64,000 nucleotides of DNA from Flavobacterium sp. HJJ (GTDB lineage: Bacteria; Bacteroidota; Bacteroidia; Flavobacteriales; Flavobacteriaceae): assembly GCF_015351475.1 (NCBI RefSeq), contig NZ_JADKPR010000006.1:1-64000 (forward strand). Reading direction: 5' to 3'. Within the stretch, counting starts at the first letter, position 1; each line of letters starts with the position of its first letter. Below the pieces are notes generated by a model. It saw only the letters and a program-made list of their open reading frames with translations. It was not told the origin of the DNA and did no database searches. This document shows positions 59,954 to 64,000 of this stretch, one piece after another. The translations under genes were made by a program, and so were the position numbers.

Positions 59954-60454
59954 ATGACTAGAGAAGAAAAATCAATCGCGATTGAAGATTTAACTGCACA
60001 GTTAGCTGGTACAAACATCATTTATGTATCTGATATTTCTGGATTAGACGCAGAAACAACTTCAAACTTGAGAAGAGCTTGTTTTAAAGCAGGTGTTAAA
60101 TTAGAGGTAGTAAAAAACACTTTGCTTGCAAAAGCAATGGAAGCTTCAGATAATGACTATGGAGATTTACCTTCTGTTTTGGCAGGTAACAGTGCTATAT
60201 TCATTGCTGATGTTGCAAATGCACCTGGAAAAATTATCAAAGATTTTAGAAAAAAATCAGCAAAACCTGTATTGAAAGGGGCTTATATCAATTCTGAAAT
60301 TTACCTTGGTGATGACCAATTAGATGCATTAGCAACTATTAAATCTAAAGAAGAGCTTATCGGTGAAATCATTGGATTATTACAATCACCAGCTCAAAGA
60401 GTTATTTCTGCTTTACAAAACCAATTTGCTGGCAGCGAAGAGGCTGAAGCTTAA
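59954..60454 (+). CDS. rplJ: 50S ribosomal protein L10
   Basis: A 166-residue L10: MTREEKSIAIEDLTAQLAGTN and ISGLDAETTSNLRRACFKAGV in the N-terminal domain; a C-terminal helix binds L7/L12. Followed by rplL. Confidence 0.96.
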   Translation: MTREEKSIAIEDLTAQLAGTNIIYVSDISGLDAETTSNLRRACFKAGVKLEVVKNTLLAKAMEASDNDYGDLPSVLAGNSAIFIADVANAPGKIIKDFRKKSAKPVLKGAYINSEIYLGDDQLDALATIKSKEELIGEIIGLLQSPAQRVISALQNQFAGSEEAEA

Positions 60455-60549
60455 TACTCAAAATGAGGAAATTTATTTCCTTGTTGCTTAAAATAGCGCA
60501 CAATAAATAAATTATATTTTTACAAATCATTTTAAAAAAGATAGAAAAA

Positions 60550-60921
60550 ATGGCAGATTTGAAACAATTCGCAGAGCAATTAGTTAACCTTACAGTTAAA
60601 GAAGTTAACGAATTAGCAACAATATTGAAAGATGAGTACGGTATCGAACCAGCTGCTGCAGCTGTAGTAGTTGCTGCTGGTGGTAGTGAAGGTGATGCTG
60701 TAGAAGCTCAAACAGAATTTACAGTTGTATTGAAAGAGGCTGGAGCTTCTAAATTAGCTGTTGTAAAATTAGTTAAAGAACTTACAGGTTTAGGTTTGAA
60801 AGAAGCTAAAGATGTAGTTGACGGTGCTCCAAGCAACGTTAAAGAAGGTGTAACTAAAGAAGAGGCTGAAGGTCTTAAAAAATCTTTAGAAGAAGCTGGT
60901 GCAGTTGTTGAGTTAAAATAA
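60550..60921 (+). CDS. rplL: 50S ribosomal protein L7/L12
   Basis: A 123-residue acidic stalk protein with an Ala/Val hinge ([11 protein letters not shown]) and the C-terminal [35 protein letters not shown]. Followed by a strong hairpin before rpoB. Confidence 0.97.
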   Translation: MADLKQFAEQLVNLTVKEVNELATILKDEYGIEPAAAAVVVAAGGSEGDAVEAQTEFTVVLKEAGASKLAVVKLVKELTGLGLKEAKDVVDGAPSNVKEGVTKEEAEGLKKSLEEAGAVVELK

Positions 60922-61200
60922 CAAAACCCCAGTTTAAAAGTAGGTTTAGACCTTGGACAGAAACGTCCAACGGTCTAAACCATTTTTCGTATAATAAAAT
61001 TATATCAAGTTTTATTATAAAATAGTTTAGAATACGAAAAAGTTTTTGATCAATACGAAGAAAGAAAATTTACAATGTTTTTTATTTGTTGGTTTTTAAA
61101 GATGTATTGATTACAAAAAGAAAGTATAGATTGTTTTATAAATTGAACAGTGTTTTTACACACAAAAATTACTTTTTTTTAATCAAAATTTTGTCCATTG
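60922..61200. promoter_or_regulatory. rplL-rpoB intergenic region with attenuator-like terminator
   Basis: The hairpin GGTTTAGACC (60943-60952) with GGTCTAAACC (60972-60981), with an inner TGGAC/GTCCA, is followed by ATTTTT. It would let only part of the transcripts reach rpoB. A second, weaker stem (TTTCGTAT with ATACGAAA) lies at about 60985-61040. No gene is seen. Confidence 0.75.
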
Positions 61201-64000
61201 ATGATAACAAATCAGACTGAAAGATTGAATTTTGCCTCAACCAAAAACATACCTCAATATCCAGATTTCTTAGATGTTCAGGTTAAATCGTTTAAAGATT
61301 TTTTTCAATTAGAAACTAAATCAGACGAAAGAGGCGACGAAGGGTTGTACAATACCTTCATGGAAAACTTTCCAATTACAGACACAAGAAACAACTTTGT
61401 ATTAGAATTCCTTGATTACTTTGTAGATCCGCCACGTTACACCATTCAAGAATGTATAGAAAGAGGTCTTACGTATAGTGTGCCTTTAAAAGCTAGGTTA
61501 AAACTATATTGTACCGATCCTGAACACGAAGATTTTGAAACTATTGTACAAGATGTTTATCTTGGAACAATACCTTACATGACACCAAGTGGTACTTTTG
61601 TTATCAATGGAGCAGAGCGAGTTGTGGTTTCACAATTACACCGTTCTCCAGGTGTTTTCTTTGGGCAGTCATTCCATGCAAATGGAACAAAATTATATTC
61701 TGCGAGAGTTATTCCTTTTAAGGGATCTTGGATAGAATTTTCTACCGATATCAACAGCGTAATGTACGCGTATATCGATAGAAAGAAAAAATTACCTGTT
61801 ACAACTTTATTCCGTGCTATTGGTTTCGAAAGAGATAAGGACATCCTTGAAATTTTTGACCTTGCTGAAGAAATTAAAGTGTCAAAAACTGGTCTTAAAA
61901 AATATATTGGTAGAAAACTTGCTGCACGTGTTTTGAACACATGGCATGAAGATTTCGTTGATGAGGATACTGGAGAGGTGGTTTCAATCGAGCGTAATGA
62001 GATTATTCTTGATCGTGATACTATTATCGACAAAGATAATGTTGAAGAAATCATCGATTCAAACGTTAAATCTATTTTGTTGCACAAAGAAGATAATAAC
62101 GCTGTTGATTATTCCATCATCCACAATACATTACAAAAAGATCCAACAAACTCTGAAAAAGAAGCTGTTGAGCATATCTACAGACAATTGCGTAACGCAG
62201 AACCGCCTGATGAAGAAACTGCTCGTGGTATTATTGATAAATTATTCTTCTCTGACCAACGTTATAACTTAGGTGAAGTAGGTCGTTACAGAATTAATAA
62301 AAAACTTGGTCTTGATACTCCAATGGAAAAGCAAGTGCTTACCAAAGAAGATATCATTACTATTGTTAAATATTTGATCGAATTGATCAACTCAAAAGCT
62401 GAGATTGATGATATCGACCACTTGTCAAACCGTCGTGTTAGAACAGTTGGAGAACAATTGTCTCAACAGTTTGGTGTTGGTTTGGCTCGTATGGCAAGAA
62501 CCATTCGTGAGAGAATGAACGTTAGAGATAACGAGGTGTTTACACCAATTGATTTGATCAATGCTAAAACATTATCATCAGTTATCAACTCTTTCTTTGG
62601 GACAAACCAGTTATCTCAATTTATGGATCAAACGAATCCATTGGCTGAGATTACACACAAAAGAAGATTATCTGCACTTGGGCCAGGTGGACTTTCGAGA
62701 GAGAGAGCTGGATTTGAGGTTCGTGACGTTCACTATACGCACTACGGACGTTTATGTCCGATTGAAACTCCTGAGGGGCCAAACATTGGTTTGATTTCTT
62801 CTCTTGGTGTTTATGCTAAAGTAAACGGAATGGGTTTCATTGAAACACCTTACCGTAAAGTAAATAATGGTGTTGTAGATTTAGAGTCTACACCTATATA
62901 TTTAAGTGCTGAAGAAGAAGAAGGAATGTTAATCGCTCAGGCGAACATTAAAATGGAAGATTCAGGTAAAATTACTGCCGAGAACGTAATTGCGCGTCAA
63001 GAAGGTGACTTTCCTGTAATTGATCCTTCTCAAGTGGATTATACAGACGTTGCGCCAAACCAGATTGCTTCGATTTCTGCATCTTTGATTCCTTTCTTGG
63101 AGCATGATGATGCGAACCGTGCATTGATGGGATCTAACATGATGCGTCAGGCCGTACCATTGATACGTCCTGAAGCTCCGATTGTTGGAACTGGTTTAGA
63201 GCGTCAAGTCGCTTCAGATTCTAGAGTATTGATTAATGCTGAAGGACATGGAGTTGTAGAATACGTTGATGCTAATATCATTACTATCAAATATGATCGT
63301 TCTGAGGAAGAAAGAATGGTAAGTTTTGATGCTGATGAAAAAACATACAACTTAATTAAATTTAGAAAAACCAATCAAGGAACAAGTATTAACCTTAAAC
63401 CTATCGTAAGAAAAGGTGACAGAGTAATTCCTGGTCAAGTATTGTCTGAAGGATATGCTACTCAAAATGGAGAATTAGCTTTAGGTAGAAACCTTAAAGT
63501 TGCGTTTATGCCATGGAAAGGGTACAACTTCGAGGATGCGATTGTGATTTCTGAAAAAGTAGTTCGTGACGATATCTTTACCTCAATCCACGTAGACGAT
63601 TACTCATTAGAGGTAAGAGATACTAAATTAGGTAACGAAGAGTTAACGAATGATATACCAAACGTTTCTGAAGAAGCTACTAAAGATTTGGATGAAAACG
63701 GTATGATCAGAATTGGAGCCGAGGTTAAGCCTGGTGATATTCTTATCGGTAAAATCACTCCAAAAGGAGAATCAGATCCTACTCCTGAAGAGAAATTGCT
63801 TCGTGCAATCTTTGGTGATAAAGCAGGTGATGTAAAAGATGCTTCATTGAAAGCTTCTCCTTCTTTACATGGTGTAGTTTTAGATAAAAAATTATTTGCA
63901 AGGGCGGTAAAAGACAAACGTAAACGTACTCAGGACAAAGATGCTTTAGGAGCTCTTGAAATGGAGTTCGAAGTGAAGTTTGTTGAGCTTAAGGATAGAT
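61201..64000 (+). CDS. rpoB: DNA-directed RNA polymerase subunit beta (5' part, runs off the end)
   Basis: Open from ATG 61201 ([16 protein letters not shown]) to the end of the window: 933 codons. Landmarks include [13 protein letters not shown], the rifampicin region [17 protein letters not shown] followed by [24 protein letters not shown] and [16 protein letters not shown]. The rifampicin-pocket residues that are usually mutated (Asp in FMDQ, His in THKRR, Ser in RRLSALG) are the sensitive form. The gene continues beyond 64000. Confidence 0.97.
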   Translation, partial: MITNQTERLNFASTKNIPQYPDFLDVQVKSFKDFFQLETKSDERGDEGLYNTFMENFPITDTRNNFVLEFLDYFVDPPRYTIQECIERGLTYSVPLKARLKLYCTDPEHEDFETIVQDVYLGTIPYMTPSGTFVINGAERVVVSQLHRSPGVFFGQSFHANGTKLYSARVIPFKGSWIEFSTDINSVMYAYIDRKKKLPVTTLFRAIGFERDKDILEIFDLAEEIKVSKTGLKKYIGRKLAARVLNTWHEDFVDEDTGEVVSIERNEIILDRDTIIDKDNVEEIIDSNVKSILLHKEDNNAVDYSIIHNTLQKDPTNSEKEAVEHIYRQLRNAEPPDEETARGIIDKLFFSDQRYNLGEVGRYRINKKLGLDTPMEKQVLTKEDIITIVKYLIELINSKAEIDDIDHLSNRRVRTVGEQLSQQFGVGLARMARTIRERMNVRDNEVFTPIDLINAKTLSSVINSFFGTNQLSQFMDQTNPLAEITHKRRLSALGPGGLSRERAGFEVRDVHYTHYGRLCPIETPEGPNIGLISSLGVYAKVNGMGFIETPYRKVNNGVVDLESTPIYLSAEEEEGMLIAQANIKMEDSGKITAENVIARQEGDFPVIDPSQVDYTDVAPNQIASISASLIPFLEHDDANRALMGSNMMRQAVPLIRPEAPIVGTGLERQVASDSRVLINAEGHGVVEYVDANIITIKYDRSEEERMVSFDADEKTYNLIKFRKTNQGTSINLKPIVRKGDRVIPGQVLSEGYATQNGELALGRNLKVAFMPWKGYNFEDAIVISEKVVRDDIFTSIHVDDYSLEVRDTKLGNEELTNDIPNVSEEATKDLDENGMIRIGAEVKPGDILIGKITPKGESDPTPEEKLLRAIFGDKAGDVKDASLKASPSLHGVVLDKKLFARAVKDKRKRTQDKDALGALEMEFEVKFVELKDR

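Noticed and set aside
62600..62760. Rifampicin-resistance changes in rpoB.
   Set aside because: The pocket residues commonly changed in resistant strains are all of the sensitive type.

Overview
The window looks like a chromosomal segment of a denitrifying Flavobacteriaceae bacterium, most likely Flavobacterium. The signs are: low G+C; promoter -7 boxes of the Bacteroidetes type TAnnTTTG; almost no Shine-Dalgarno sequences except a strikingly strong one at rpsU; MbnP, DUF2851, Porin_10-type and PspC proteins typical of the phylum; and intergenic spaces full of nested AT-rich near-palindromes common in Flavobacterium. I see no rRNA operon, CRISPR array, prophage or complete insertion sequence.

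Layout. (1) 1-5032: a molybdenum-cofactor cluster, modE-like regulator, mobA, moaD, moeB with a rhodanese domain, moaE, a moaC-mogA fusion and moaA, with a convincing ModE box at 62-91. (2) 5.4-9.1 kb: a TIGR01212-type radical SAM protein, a Fic protein with two spaced operator palindromes, and a GT39-type membrane glycosyltransferase. (3) 9.3-13.9 kb: nadA-nadB, and a large unassigned protein resembling flavin TIM-barrel oxidoreductases. (4) 13.9-21.2 kb, minus strand: an Rrf2 Fe-S regulator, membrane haem/copper-related proteins, anaerobic ribonucleotide reductase and its activase, and the nitrosative-stress protein Ric. (5) 21.6-33.4 kb, plus strand: norC-norB-norQ-norD, a DUF438/PAS protein, norE-norF, nirK fused to cytochrome c, a second cytochrome c, nirV, a SCO protein and an outer-membrane porin. 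(6) 33.5-37.0 kb: a four-gene MbnP/MbnH-type, probably copper-handling, cluster. (7) 37-54 kb: a toxin-antitoxin pair and mostly housekeeping genes (lysS, lipB, rnhB, cystathionine beta-synthase, transport), with a small MITE and a TonB-receptor relic in between. (8) 54.6-64 kb: rpsU, a Xer recombinase, hpf, four tRNAs and the conserved block tuf-secE-nusG-rplKAJL-rpoB.

How it fits together. Regions 4 and 5 diverge from one 430-bp control region and form an anaerobic unit: NirK makes NO, NorCB reduces it to N2O, Ric repairs NO-damaged iron centres, and the anaerobic reductase supplies deoxynucleotides. The same 26-bp dyad lies upstream of ric, twice upstream of norC, and upstream of nirK. The Rrf2 regulator at 14.7 kb is the obvious candidate to bind it. 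The cofactor cluster implies a molybdoenzyme such as nitrate reductase elsewhere; no nitrate or nitrous oxide reductase is present here.

Most notable: the anaerobic ribonucleotide reductase is split. Its glycyl-radical tail sits in a separate 55-residue ORF at 17902-18069, cut off from the main chain by a 241-bp palindromic element whose arm provides the main chain's stop codon.
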